A stretch of 64,000 nucleotides of DNA from Taenia hydatigena. Taxonomy: Eukaryota; Platyhelminthes; Cestoda; Cyclophyllidea; Taeniidae. The notes below the pieces were generated by a model that worked only from the letters and a program-made list of their open reading frames with translations, ran no database searches and was not told the DNA's origin. This document shows, one piece after another, positions 49,281 through 60,500 of the stretch; position 1 is the stretch's first letter; every line of letters starts with the position of its first letter. Where the stretch lies: NCBI GenBank assembly GCA_036345935.2, contig JADWOT020000007.1:5489893-5553892 (forward strand), read 5' to 3'. The position numbers and the translations under genes were made by a program.

Positions 49281-49490
49281 ATGGTGTGGGGAGGTTGGCC
49301 ATGCTCGTATCCGTGGAAGTGGGCACCGTGGGGAGAGTTTGAGAAGGGCTCACAATATGGACAGAAGTGGGCATTGTGGTCTGTGCAGAAGCTGCACTAT
49401 TGGTGGCCGTGTGAGTGGTCGTGTGAGAAGAAGCCGCAATGGTGGTCGCCGTGTGGCCAGCCGTGGGGATGGTCGCAGCAATGGTGGTAA
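49281..49490 (+). CDS. tryptophan-rich small protein, 69 residues, unknown
   Basis: First ATG after the predicted start site, with G at -3 and +4. The frame stops at TAA 49488-49490 and an AATAAA follows at 49659, so a transcript of about 0.43 kb without intron is expected. Sixteen of 69 residues are Trp, at 3, 6, 12, 14, 17, 30, 33, 41, 42, 46, 54, 55, 62, 64, 68 and 69. Four Cys lie at 8, 44, 48 and 58. WxxW motifs (WGGW, WAPW, WALW) would be C-mannosylation sites if it were secreted, but no signal peptide is seen. The DNA is GTGG-rich, so all three frames are open for part of the length; an Arg/Gly-rich frame from the ATG at 49357 (MDRSGHCGLCRSC, about 59 codons) is the rival. No family recognised. 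The promoter favours transcription; the product is unproven. Confidence 0.45.
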   Translation: MVWGGWPCSYPWKWAPWGEFEKGSQYGQKWALWSVQKLHYWWPCEWSCEKKPQWWSPCGQPWGWSQQWW

Positions 49491-49658
49491 GCAGCAACCA
49501 CCACCGAGGTTGTGCCTACACCGACGCTTGTGAAGGCGCCTCCACGTGCCATGGAGGTGAGGGATCTAGTCGGCGGTGTGCATGCCCTCCTCTACATCTC
49601 TCATGCTTTGAACGCGCAACTAATGCTATTATTTCTGTATATCGCTTGCGACTGCTCA

Positions 49659-49664
49659 ATAAAT
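49659..49664 (+). promoter_or_regulatory. polyadenylation signal AATAAA, Trp-rich unit
   Basis: AATAAA 169 bases after the stop codon, kept in all three copies (A, B, C). Confidence 0.6.
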
Positions 49665-50104
49665 GATTAGACATCTTTGCTTCAGCTCACACTGAGCTTC
49701 CCTTTGGCATTTCTCTGTTGGGTATGAGGGCCGCATTTGCGAATAGAAGATCCAATAATATTTTAACCAAAAAGCTTTATTACAGGATCGAATAAAAGTT
49801 CTGCCATATTTAATTTTTTTTCTTTTTTGATTCACCCAAGCACAGTTCTTGTCTTCTGACACTTTAAGGGTAGTTAAAGTGTTTGAAGCATGTAAATGCC
49901 ATGCTTTTATCCTAGAGTACATTTAAGTCATGATTATGGTTAAATGAATACATTCCTGCCTCGACAATTATGTAACTTTTAAATAAAGCGATGACACACT
50001 TTTCTTGAAAGTGCAACAATGGTGCCTGAAATCAAGTACAGTCGAACTGGATGCAGAAATTAATGTGGTACCCGTTTTGCTGGATAGGTCTAAGCTCCTA
50101 ATCT

Positions 50105-50680
50105 TCTACGAAATGGAATTGACAGATTTAAATTTGATACAACAACGATGAAATGCATGAAATGGAGTTGAAGGAAGGAAATTTATATCACAGCGCTGAA
50201 ACGCATGAAATGGAACCGAATGCGAAGAAATCGATATTACAGCCTCAAACGGTATAAAATATAACCAAAGGAAGAAAAGTTGAAATTGGAACTTCGGGTG
50301 AAATGAAATTAAGCCGAAGGCGTTTTGTGATATCGACTTCCCTTTATTTGGCTTCATTTCATTCTTTTCGACATTGTGGATCAATTGCGATTTTTAACCT
50401 CACTCCATCCTTTTCGACTTTATAGAATCATTTTTCTCCATCAGCTCCATTTTGGCCATTTTGACTGATTAGAATCAATTTCCTCTTCTTTGGACATTAC
50501 TAATTCAACTTCTTCTCCTTCGTATCTATTTCATTTGTTATAAATTCGTAAAATCAGTTCCGTTTTCCAGCTTCATATACTTCATTTTGACTTCATGAGT
50601 TTAAAGTTCGCTTCCTTTAGCTCTATTTTACAAATTTCATTATTGTGAAATCAATTTCCATTTCCTTAGCTGTGTTTTAT
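50105..50680. repeat. strand-switching minisatellite, copy C
   Basis: Mirror of copy A. The periodicity is visible in translation, where PFHAFQRCDINF and PFHAFHRCCIKF recur about 18 residues apart. Confidence 0.6.
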
Positions 50681-50919
50681 GCTTTTCAAAGTGATGAATT
50701 TTATTTACTTCTTATTGGCTTCTCCTTACTAATTCGGTTGCCAAAAACGCAATCCGATAAGCAAGTAGTTTGCTTAAGTTTATTTAGTCGCATCTTTCAA
50801 ATTTTGACAACTGAGCTACGGGACAGAATTAAATCCCCAAGTGGTGGATTTATCCACCAGCTCCGTGACAACGAAACAGTCCCTGCTCAGCCCTCTTATT
50901 TTTGGTAACAGGCGCCTAC

Positions 50920-53598
50920 TTTGCTTAACTTCAAAAATATTCATCTTTAGACACCTTTTACTCGCATCCATTGCGTATGCTTTTGAAAAAAGAAATCGTC
51001 AATCCTTTGTTTCCTCAAGGAGGGGATTTATTCGAGTGCTGATATTGCGATACATTAGCCGTCCTTCGAAATGACTTTCAAATACAGCGCTGCATTGAAA
51101 AGTGGCAGGTGAAACCCTCTAAAGTGATAGCCTTGGCAGGTAAAGGAACTGTATTGGCTGAGGCGCAACGTGGTTTAATTTTACTTTTTCTCGTGGTTAT
51201 AAGAGCATTGTAACAAGTTTCCTGGCTTCACAGACCTCCTGATGGCGTGGATGGAGGCAGCTCATGCTTTCCATTTCTTTCCGAATATTATCATTTAAAA
51301 TCATGCGCCCCTAATAGTAATTTATCTTGACTAAACCACCTTCTTCTAAATTCACGTATCGCATCCATGTCATTCCAATTATGTCTCGCAAATCGATGAC
51401 TTCAACTCTAATTCTCTCTTTAAATAAACTCATAAGTGGACAAAAAGCATTTGAGACTAAAGGTTATTGGACAGTATGGACAGGTTGAAGAAGAAATCAT
51501 ATTTTTGACTCCCTCTTATTTAAAGAAAATGTTAAAAGTTAAGCCATCTCGACTGTTGTTGGATCTCGCCTCAAATTGACCACGAGCCACATTTTGCAAG
51601 ACTGCACAACGAAATCGGTGTGTTTTCGTTCGGTTTTCAAGAAACTTGTTTCATTATCACACGTGTAGAACAAGTTCTTCATGTAACCACTCAAGGCTAA
51701 GACAACGCTTGCAAGACCGCCACGTTTCAAGTACAACAATCCAGGCTGTATGGCAATATTGATGGTTGGTTCTAAGTTCAATAGGAAAAGTGTTCATTTC
51801 TAACAAATTGTGCAGACCACATTCGAAGATGGTAGAGTTAATGGGAATGAGTGGTGATTTCGCAGTCTTCTGCAAAGCATGAAGCATTTATTCAGTGTCC
51901 ACGAAAATATGCTTCGTTCCATAAATTCATTGACCCTCCAACCGTTATTTGCTATGTATTACGTAGACTGTGAACAGATCACGCTGCTTTGCAATCACGT
52001 GTCTCATTTGCCTTGCTGAGTTTGCCGTTCTCCCATGAGAATATCTCAATTTCCGTCAATGATTCTTTGTAAAAGCGCGCCTCCAGCTGTTGTGCCGTCA
52101 GCCCTACTACTTAATAAGAACGATGATTGGTGCAAGGATTGTTGTTGAGCGATGATCCCAATGCTTCATTGTGCTCTTTCTCCGCCTCAAATTCGCGTTT
52201 GTCCGCATCTTATTTGTAACTACCCGCTGATTCTTTAGCCACTCTCTTTTAAAATCACGCCTTTTGTGTCGTTCTCGTGTTCATGTTCATGTTTGCCTTA
52301 ATCTGAAAGGTGAGGAGCTGGAGGAAATATCGGCAAACGGTAATCGGAGTCTCGGAGAAGAATTTAAAAACTGAGTCCAACTAAGCACCCATTTAACAGG
52401 TGCGGTGTCGCCTGACTTCTTATGGTGTTTGGTAAAAGTGGTGCAAAGGATGCACATACTCTATGGAAAAGTGAATGAGCGACGATGTTAAACATAAGGT
52501 TATCCATCACGACCCCATGTTCCGCTGGAAAGCTATAGATAAAGGAAGCGACGCTACCCGAGATAACTTTTCTGATTCTCTACTAGCATGATGGAGCCAA
52601 AATTGATGCTACTAGTCAGCCCTAACATGGGAACAACGCGACAAATTGAAATGACGCAAGATTTCACTCTAACGGAATCGTCTTCCATCCGGTCCGCTCT
52701 TACACAAATCTGATTTAAAGCCAGTGCTTTTGCGCCTATCTATGGATGCCCGTAGTAGCCAGCCTATTTTCCGTCCACGGAGCCATTTTCGACACAGCAA
52801 AACTGCAAAGACAGTTGAGCTACTAGGAGAAATAATTGATGTCGCGGTCAGTCATCACTTTAGTCGCCACACTTAACTCGAGTGCTTCCTTTGGCTCTGC
52901 TTAACTTGCAATGCCTGACGCAGGAGTTTGACAAATCATCCTCAAAGCCATTCCTCCATAGCAATTCGTTGCTGCACATGGTATGCGGCAGAATGCGGGG
53001 TGAGCGGGTGGTATTGCTTTAAAGTGCTGTTTCACATGGCCATGCAGAGCTTATAACACTATCGCTAGATCTTTCATCCAGTTATAACCCGCATACAAAT
53101 AAATGGCAACACTATTCGCCATCAAGTCTTGCCATGTCATAATGTTGCGCACATGCCTTCACAAGAGCCTACATTGAGTCCATATATGAGAAAAACATGG
53201 CTGTTCTTCAGGATTATGGGTAATGGTATTCACTTAGTTTAAAAGTTCTGTCACACTTGTTTACATTTCCAAATCTCATTTACGTGCTTCCTCTAAACGC
53301 GTTTAACAGTCATCATAGGCGCAGTAACAGCCTCAGGTCGCTGGTGCATTCGCGGTTTTTAAAGCAAATTTGACTTTACAGAGGCCTAGTTGCTCAAGCA
53401 TATGATTATTGCGCTGAAATCAAGGCGGAATCGCTTGTTCGTAACTTCGAACTTTTAGCTAATAGCTTAGAAGCGCGGCTAAACTAGTCTTAGAATCCGC
53501 CACCGTAGCTCCCAATTTGCTCGCAAGAAAAAATGTATTCGAGCACTTCTCACTTTCTGCTGGGCAAAGCAATTCTTGCCACGTGAGCTTCTCAATGG
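50920..53598. other. right arm, intergenic, no gene supported
   Basis: Mirror of the gene-free DNA at 39560-42240. Nothing additional is seen here. Confidence 0.4.
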
Positions 53599-53605
53599 AG
53601 ACCTT

Positions 53606-53640
53606 TATAAAATAACAGATTACACGTGGCAAATTTACAC
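53606..53640 (+). promoter_or_regulatory. core promoter of the mirror pseudogene
   Basis: TATAAAA at 53606-53612 and TTTACAC with A at 53637, the same 31-base spacing as the intact copy. The promoter survives although the gene body is broken. Confidence 0.65.
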
Positions 53641-53681
53641 TTCGCTCGACTGTGCGCATAACTACTCGAACAATTCAGTCT

Positions 53682-54395
53682 ATGGAGGATTTAGACACGC
53701 AGGAGCAGACGCTGAGCGATGACGACGAGGTCGAGTTGACGGGGCACGAGGAATCGGAATGTGACCTATCCGACTACTTGACTTTGACGAGTCAGTGGTA
53801 GGATGGGGATGAGCAGGCGGAGTGGTGGCAGTTGCCACCCTCCCGGATGGAATCAGATTCTCCTACGTCGTCATCGCTCACCACAGTGACACCATTGCCG
53901 GCAAGCCAACTCTCGACCACGCGAGAAGCGACGGAGGAGGTGGATGTGGAATTTGAGGCTGAAGTGGAGTCAGGTGAAGAGAAGGAAGGTGGAGAAAAAG
54001 GGGATGTGGATATGGTGAGGAGATTGTAAGAAGGAAAATATAGGACTCTGTGCAACTTAATCGACTCTGGTGAGTGACTCTAATACTTGTGCCATCGCAC
54101 TTAGAACCCATTAGATTATCCAGCCATCCAGTGCTTGACTTAATACTTGAGCCAAGAGCTCACTTGTTGCACTTCTCTTGTCCTAGCCAATCATCCGCTT
54201 CCTCTGGCTCGTCTGCTTCCTTCGGTAAGCTTGCACTCTTTACTTCATCCTCCCGTTTACCATGTCAATGTCTTTCCCACCCAAGAGAACACACTTTCTT
54301 CTTCTCCCACTCTTCTTTCACTGTAGTGGTTCAAACGACTGAGGAGGCATCTCCGCTACCTCTTTTCCTCGTGATACTGCTGCCACTGCTGTACT
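53682..54395 (+). pseudogene. decayed mirror copy of the six-exon gene
   Basis: ATG at 53682 (MEDLDTQEQTLSDDDEVELT) is joined directly to exon 4 by a 0.43-kb deletion that removes the rest of exon 1 and exons 2-3 while keeping the frame. It then meets TAG at 53799 (Ser codon in the left copy), a TAA in the exon 4 tail (Gln codon on the left) and TGA at 54372 in exon 6 (Cys codon on the left). Splice sites for introns 4 and 5 are intact (GTGAGT 54070, TCCTAG 54186, GTAAGC 54225, CTGTAG 54326). The first open product would be 39 residues. Some residues (SEC, EWW) match the old copy at 8400-8720 better than the left copy does, so they are probably ancestral. Confidence 0.8.
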
Positions 54396-54568
54396 CAACC
54401 CCAATCTAGCTGAGTGATATCCCAATTCTTAAACCAATTAATCGAGCAGTGATTTGATGATTTGACCGGCCAGTTGATTGATTTTGCCTGACTGATTAAT
54501 TGAATGGTTTATCCATACCCCTACTTCTTTACATCTGTTTGACCCGTTACTTCGTTTGCCTGATTGTC

Positions 54569-54574
54569 AATAAA
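54569..54574 (+). promoter_or_regulatory. polyadenylation signal of the mirror pseudogene
   Basis: AATAAA in GTCAATAAAGTGG, matching the left copy at 38161-38156. Confidence 0.6.
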
Positions 54575-55290
54575 GTGGTTGTGCGTTTTAATTACCAGTT
54601 CACCAAAGCACTGGGAGGTGGTAGATTGATTCGATCCGTGAGGACAGAGTTGAGGTCGTGGCACCGGTTCTCGAATGTCTACCAGCTTAGTACTACTCTT
54701 TAGCCCCTTTCTCACCAGTTAATAAGAGAACCTGCAAAATGTCTTACTCGTGAGTTCCTTTCTTTTTCCTTTGGATGGAAATTATGTGTTTGGCACCGTG
54801 GACTCTTGGCGCATTTCACACGTCACCGACAAGTTGTGATGGCTGAGGCCGGAGGTTCTTCGATGGCAAGACCGATGGAAGCGCTTGGATTAGGAGATGG
54901 GCTATTGAATGCCTAAGTGTTTTGATTTACTCTTGACTATGCGAAATGGGACTATTCTGGGTCGCAACCATCGCCTTTGAGGTAATGTAGGCAACCCGAA
55001 GCCTTACCGCGTGCATGCCCTAACACTTGGTCCTTTTTCTCTTTCAAGTTAGTTCCAAACCTCTTGCATCATGTTCTATGTAGATAGTGCGTCTCCATGG
55101 TTTTCGCAAGATGCGAATCAGTGCAGTTCACCTATTCTTCAGCTTGCATTTCGAGACATTTTATGCACATCGTTGCCATTTGTGATTCCTATCTCTCTGT
55201 CATGTGATGTGTTGCATCTAGCGGCCGGAAATGTTAAGCATCACTTTGGTAATAGCGGTGCCTTAAGACTCCGCCAACCCGCGGACATGC
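54575..55290. other. right arm, non-coding mirror of 37441-38155
   Basis: No gene. The frame at 55071-55379 crosses the edge of the 1.9-kb insert and is not conserved in the left arm. Confidence 0.4.
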
Positions 55291-57212
55291 TTATTGTCGA
55301 CCCCCTTACTCTCTATATTTGTTATTTTCTTCCCGATCCTAAACCACTAGTAGAAGTGCATTTTTGGCTTCATGAGTAACGTGGCGGCCAAACCTAGCCA
55401 AGACATTTAAATTAGATGTTGAACAGTTGCGCAGGAAAATAATCCAAGCTGAGCGACCTTTGTGTAGTAAACGCCCATGGTCTAATGCAAAAGCGAATTC
55501 CGACCTTTGCAGCCGTTGCGTGATCTATTTTCTATAAAAGTATGTGATCTGTATTCCTCGGAAATGGATGGCGAATTGAAGAGCTCATTCAGGTTGAGAG
55601 GGTAAGTGAGATGGTGCTGCCGCTGCTGCTACCACTACGGCCATTTTTGTGCAACCAGGGAGATGACACTGGTAGGGCGACATCTTACTAATGGCATGCA
55701 GTGAGAAGGATTGCCTTCCTCCTTTGTGGCAGTCTCAGATGCCTCTTTGATAAAAGAGTGCGATCCGTATCTGCCAGAGAAGGGGCGATTAGAGCGGAGC
55801 CCTCGATAAGGCGTGGTTTTGATCCACGGACCTCTGGGTTGTAAGTCCAGTGCGCTACCACTGCGCCACCCCGCTGACAATGCTTGCATCTTTTAATTTA
55901 GTTTATGTCCTTTAGCAGGTTGGTGCAAGCAACATGACAAATCACCGATTTAGGCTTAAATAGTCACATAATGTCGAGGCATGTATGCGTGCCCGAATGA
56001 TTACTAAGTAACTGGTTGACGCGTAAGCAGTGAGGTAGCAGAGGTAGAGATAGGTATGAATGCCGAGGAAGGAAAGAGGAGGCGAGGATGTGGGTGTATA
56101 CACTTGGCACTGTGATGTGGTGCAGCACAACATGGCATAGCATATCGCGGGGTGTTAAAACAGAGCAGATTAGCGGGAAACACAATGGTATTAGACTATA
56201 TTAAGCCATCTCTGTGATGTTGTAACAGTGAGATTTTCTCGATTTCAATTTGTTGTGCGCACAGGCGACAGGACGCTAGACTCCGTGGCTACATGTACGT
56301 GGGTATCGCATGAGGTGTCTAATGACAAGGAAGTAGAAGTTAGCATGGTCGTTCTTGTAGAGTAGATAAATTGGAATTTATCACTCATGTCTTCTGGCCA
56401 TCGATTTCTTTCAGGCTCTGATGCTATGACATTTATGAATTTGAGCCCCCACCAATGACTGTTGATGCGAGTCTTCAATAATATTGGAGGAGCATTCAGT
56501 TATCATTGATACCGATGTTAGAACAATCTTATAGGTTGCAGCGATGCATTAGCCATTTCATGCGGCAAACTCTGCGCAGGGTGACACATCACATCCTAAC
56601 CAAGAGTATCCACCCCTATCGCTCTGATGTTGCGGCTAAACCTCTTAACAGGCTAAACAACTCATGCACATCGTTTTCACCTTATCGATAAGAAGAATAA
56701 TGAGCTTTATGGGCTGCTGACTATGAGCTCGAGCACATTCTTATATTTTTGCATTAAGGGTAAAGTAGTTAGTGTACTTCGAATCTCTAAAAATCAGGAT
56801 TTACGCAATTCCGCTCACCCAGAAACGCCCTCTAGCAAAAAGAAATATGCTAGGTTCCCTTGATAGCAGTGTTTTACTTCGCATAACCTCTGCATTATCG
56901 AGAGTGTGCAGGTTTTTTTTCTGCTAAGTTTTACGGCTGCTTGGCGCTTAATTCAGATGCTTGACAATTCAGGACTGTGATTCGAAGTTGGCCTGATGCT
57001 TGTCCTTAAGCACAGTGCTGTACCAGTGGTCTTGGCTATTCCACATCTGCACAGACAAAGGCTCTACATACGACTTCAACCCACTCAAACCTTGGCTTTC
57101 CTAGCATTAGTCGCTGCAGCACTAAATTAAGATTGATGTGAGGCCAGTGATGCAGCCCGGTGATGAAAAGCTCGCTTTGCATGAGAGAGGCCTCGGATTC
57201 GAAAGCCGGCAT
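55291..57212. mobile_element. 1.9-kb segment present only in the right arm, possible insertion
   Basis: The left arm runs uninterrupted through this point (TGAAG at 37440 then CATGTCCGC). Only CTT repeats at both junctions, so a target-site duplication is at most 3 bases. It carries the tRNA-like sequence at 55800-55872 and a B-box-like GGATTCGAAAGCC near 57196. No transposase, reverse transcriptase, terminal repeats or poly(A) end is seen. The alternative is a deletion in the left arm. Confidence 0.5.
55800..55872 (-). tRNA. tRNA-Val-like (TAC) sequence, SINE-type
   Basis: On the minus strand GGTGGCGCAGTGGTAGCGCA gives a good D arm and A-box, CTGGACTTACAACCCAG an anticodon arm with TAC, and CGTGGATCAAAACCACG a perfect 5-bp T stem with a 7-base loop. 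The acceptor arms do not pair (CAGCGGG against CCTTATC), so it is not a working tRNA. It resembles the relic at 13021-13090, and both probably belong to one tRNA-derived repeat family. Confidence 0.6.
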
Positions 57213-57415
57213 CTTCGGTTAATGCGTCTTGAAAGTAGTCCTTGGCCAACGCAGTCTTTCCTATGATTCCGTGCCCTTTTTAAGTTCCGGCTAGTCATTT
57301 GTTTACTGCCTCCGGTTCTCTGCGCATAGACCCTCTCAGTATGATGGAAGTTGGAGAGTAAAAATCGGCTTCCACTCATCTTATTAGCTCGCTTAACCTT
57401 TCCGTCACTCATCCG

Positions 57416-57523
57416 ACATGACACACGCGGGTTCAGCATCAGATCCATTAACTCCGCCGTATTAAGCCTGTAGCTAGAGCTGTGCTATGACCGACTAAAT
57501 GAGGTAAGTGTGAGTGGTTGCAT
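57416..57523. other. 108-bp filler replacing 5.8 kb of the left arm
   Basis: Sequence between ACCGCA-matching DNA and TCGGATGAGTGACGG-matching DNA that has no counterpart on the left. It looks like filler at a deletion junction. Confidence 0.55.
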
Positions 57524-60500
57524 GTGCGGTTTGATTAGGTCTATTTGAGGTACAATCGATATCATTAGTATCAAAATCGTCCATATGTGGTCGTTTCCAT
57601 TGTACAGAAGAGAAAGTTGTGGAATCCTTTTCATCGGATTTTATAAAAGCAGCGGAATAGATGTCGACAATATTGTTGGCATTTTCTTCAAATACAGGAA
57701 GTGAGATCTCTAAATTGCCAATCAAACTCCATTTTTCAAGAGATTGCGGAATTTTGTTTGTACAAATTCCTAACTGCGACATTTATAAACTATTGAAAAA
57801 TACGGTGTTAAGGACAACGTCTTCCTGCTGGACAAGTTAACTATGTATCCCTTTACCTGTTGGATAAATGATGATTGGTCATTTACTACCTATGATTTAG
57901 CCGATATAGCGTTTGGTTGTTACCGAAAATGGAGACCAAAACCCGTTTGCTATAAGTTGTCTTAACCTATCATAGCTGTTCAACTTGGATTAAACAATTG
58001 AATTTTTGAACCGAAATTATACCAATCGGATAAACGACGTTAGGATTGATCCACTCTTCAAAGCACTTAACAAAGCACATCGTGGTACGCCAAAGGAATT
58101 AGAAGGTGCGCTTTTTATCACTGTGACAAGCAGTGGCATAATTTAAAGCATTTCGCGCTAATTGCGTTGCGTCATTCTAGGCAACGCAATACTATTCCTG
58201 TATACTGGAGGGCTAGTCCCATCCATGGCAAAAATCTTGCACAAACAAAACAATTCACCACGGCTGTTACTATGGTGCTCCCAAGTCACACCGATTTTTT
58301 AATCTCTTTGGTTATGTGAATCTTTCCAGGTAAAAGCTTGCTAAGACCGGTGTGTCCTAGTACCCTTTACGTTATGGAGCCATGATGTCCCAAATTGTAT
58401 TGCAAAGTTGGTTATGTCAGCTCGTGCTGACATCCTTCGTTCTCAAAGAGCCTACTAATCTGCTTTAAATGCATGCACCACTGACTATTTTGATAGAATT
58501 CGCTAATGCATCGAAAACCACAGAACTGACTGAGCAGGGCCTCACTTTGCCATCCAAATATCAAAAACACAATTTCATACGTTTGTAAAGCTAGGAACAA
58601 AATAAAAACTAACATTTGACACTGTGAATATTTGAATTTTGGTCGACTTCGTCAACAGCCGTAAAGACTTACTATAGATTTGCTTTTCTGCGCACTATGT
58701 AACCATTGAGTCAGTACAAGCGCCACTATTGATTAATCGTAAGTGAGTCCACACAAAGGTTTGACGTGCCAGCACGACCTAGATGGCGACCGAAGGCTGA
58801 TGTTGTCTACTGCTTGAGTGAAAAGATGATGAGGCCTCAGCCAAGTTGGTCACGTGCGTTTACGCTGACGTCAAGAGTAGAGCAGCCACCACATAATTCG
58901 AACTTCCCAGCGTTCTCTTTTCCGGTTGCAAGTAGTCACACTATCTAAAGGAGGTTGTTTTGGACGAGAAGAAACGTTTATGGGGTTTGTCTAGGGTCTT
59001 CAGTGATAACATAAATATGCTTTTGATTTGTCTCCCAAGGATGGCCTAGTACTCGAGCATAAATATATGCATCTTCGTAGCTTGGGGTATTCTAAGCATC
59101 ATATTCTGAGGAAGTCGAATTCAAATATTCATGCTGCGCCTTATAAGAAGATGCAGCACCGATATTAAAAGTTCTCAACTGCATCAAAATGAGCAAATTA
59201 TGTCCTATGGTCGTTGGCAAATAGAGTAAATGCGTGCGCACTCAGGGAAACGCGAATAAAGTCCAATATAAGCTTGTTAGTTGCCAGATAAACAACTTAA
59301 TAAAAGAACTTAACATTGGTCTTGTTGTCTACATTTTAAGCCTAAAATTTTGCATTTTTTATATTTGTTAAGTCAATGGGCATGGAACCTTCCGATCGCG
59401 TCCATTAATATGGCCAATCTGGATTTTGGTCTGCTTATGGTTACAGCTGCGATCACAAGTCCTAAAGCTCATCGAATTTGAGCCACTATCCTCTCAATTG
59501 ATTAGCGTATAGGGAGCGTAAAGTAAACCACTTCAGTGCGAAATCTGTGTTGCTTAATCCCAAGATCGTCTTTATTTGGTCTTTTTCGAGAATCCGGTTT
59601 TTAATCCGGCCATTACCAAGCAACAAATAATCATAAAACAGCAAGTTTCTCAATTTCGAAAAGTCGTTCTACATTAAAACATTTAAAACAACACCCAAAG
59701 TTAAATGCCAATTTATGCAAAACCAAGCTCAGTTCCCTTCCCATATGCATCCGAGAGCAGAAGAGGAGAAAAAGAAATAAAAAGGAACTACATGATTTTT
59801 CACTACCATAATTCACTTAATTTAAAGGGCAATGGGTTGCTAAAGCACCAGTACCAAGTACTTGTGTGCTCATAGAGGTCTGTGCGATGTTTAATCTTTA
59901 AGAAGTTTATTTTACACGATGGCCACAGAGCAACACACGAGAGCACTGCTGTGACTAATAACAGTGCACGCCCGCATCGCGGTTATATTTGCTCTAAAAA
60001 TGCAGGGATGTAGTAGCAAGGTTTGAAACAGAGAAACTTCGTCTCCATGTCTGCGAACAAAATGTCAGCAGATTTAGCGGTCCGCAGGGAATGACACAGT
60101 CGATCATGTCTTGATGTAAGATCAAGCATTCAGTCTGACTATTTGTCATGTGACATAAGCGAACAACCCTGTGTGCGTTGGAATTGCAATGAGTAATTAT
60201 TATTACTGCCTAAAAAGACTTTTGCACTTATGCGCAGTGAATGATGTATGCGATTTAAAGGCGGAATAACTGACCATGCCAAGAAGTTGCCGCAAATTTG
60301 GCCGATGAGAAGACACCAAAATAAACAGAGCGATACGAATCTAATATGCTACTCATCGCTTGACAAGGACAAAGCGACTACGATTCTGCTCTGAATTCAC
60401 CCGTTGCATGAATAAAGTGCATAAAACTTTTGTGTACCGCTTTTTAATATTTATTTTGAAAGATGCCCAGCAGTTCACAGAATTCCGCCATAGACAAGCT

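Larger units (their letters stand above)
43676..49486. other. spacer between the arms of the giant inverted duplication
   Basis: 5.8 kb that has no mirror in the arms as a whole. It contains a tRNA-like relic, a foldback element (44832-45578), copy B (45581-47540) and unique DNA (47545-48990). It ends with the promoter and coding part of the Trp-rich unit. Confidence 0.8.

Noticed and set aside
49439..49666. Third plus-strand frame (75 codons) over the Trp-rich unit
   Set aside because: Its ATG is internal and late; it arises from the same GTGG-rich repeats and runs through the 3' UTR.
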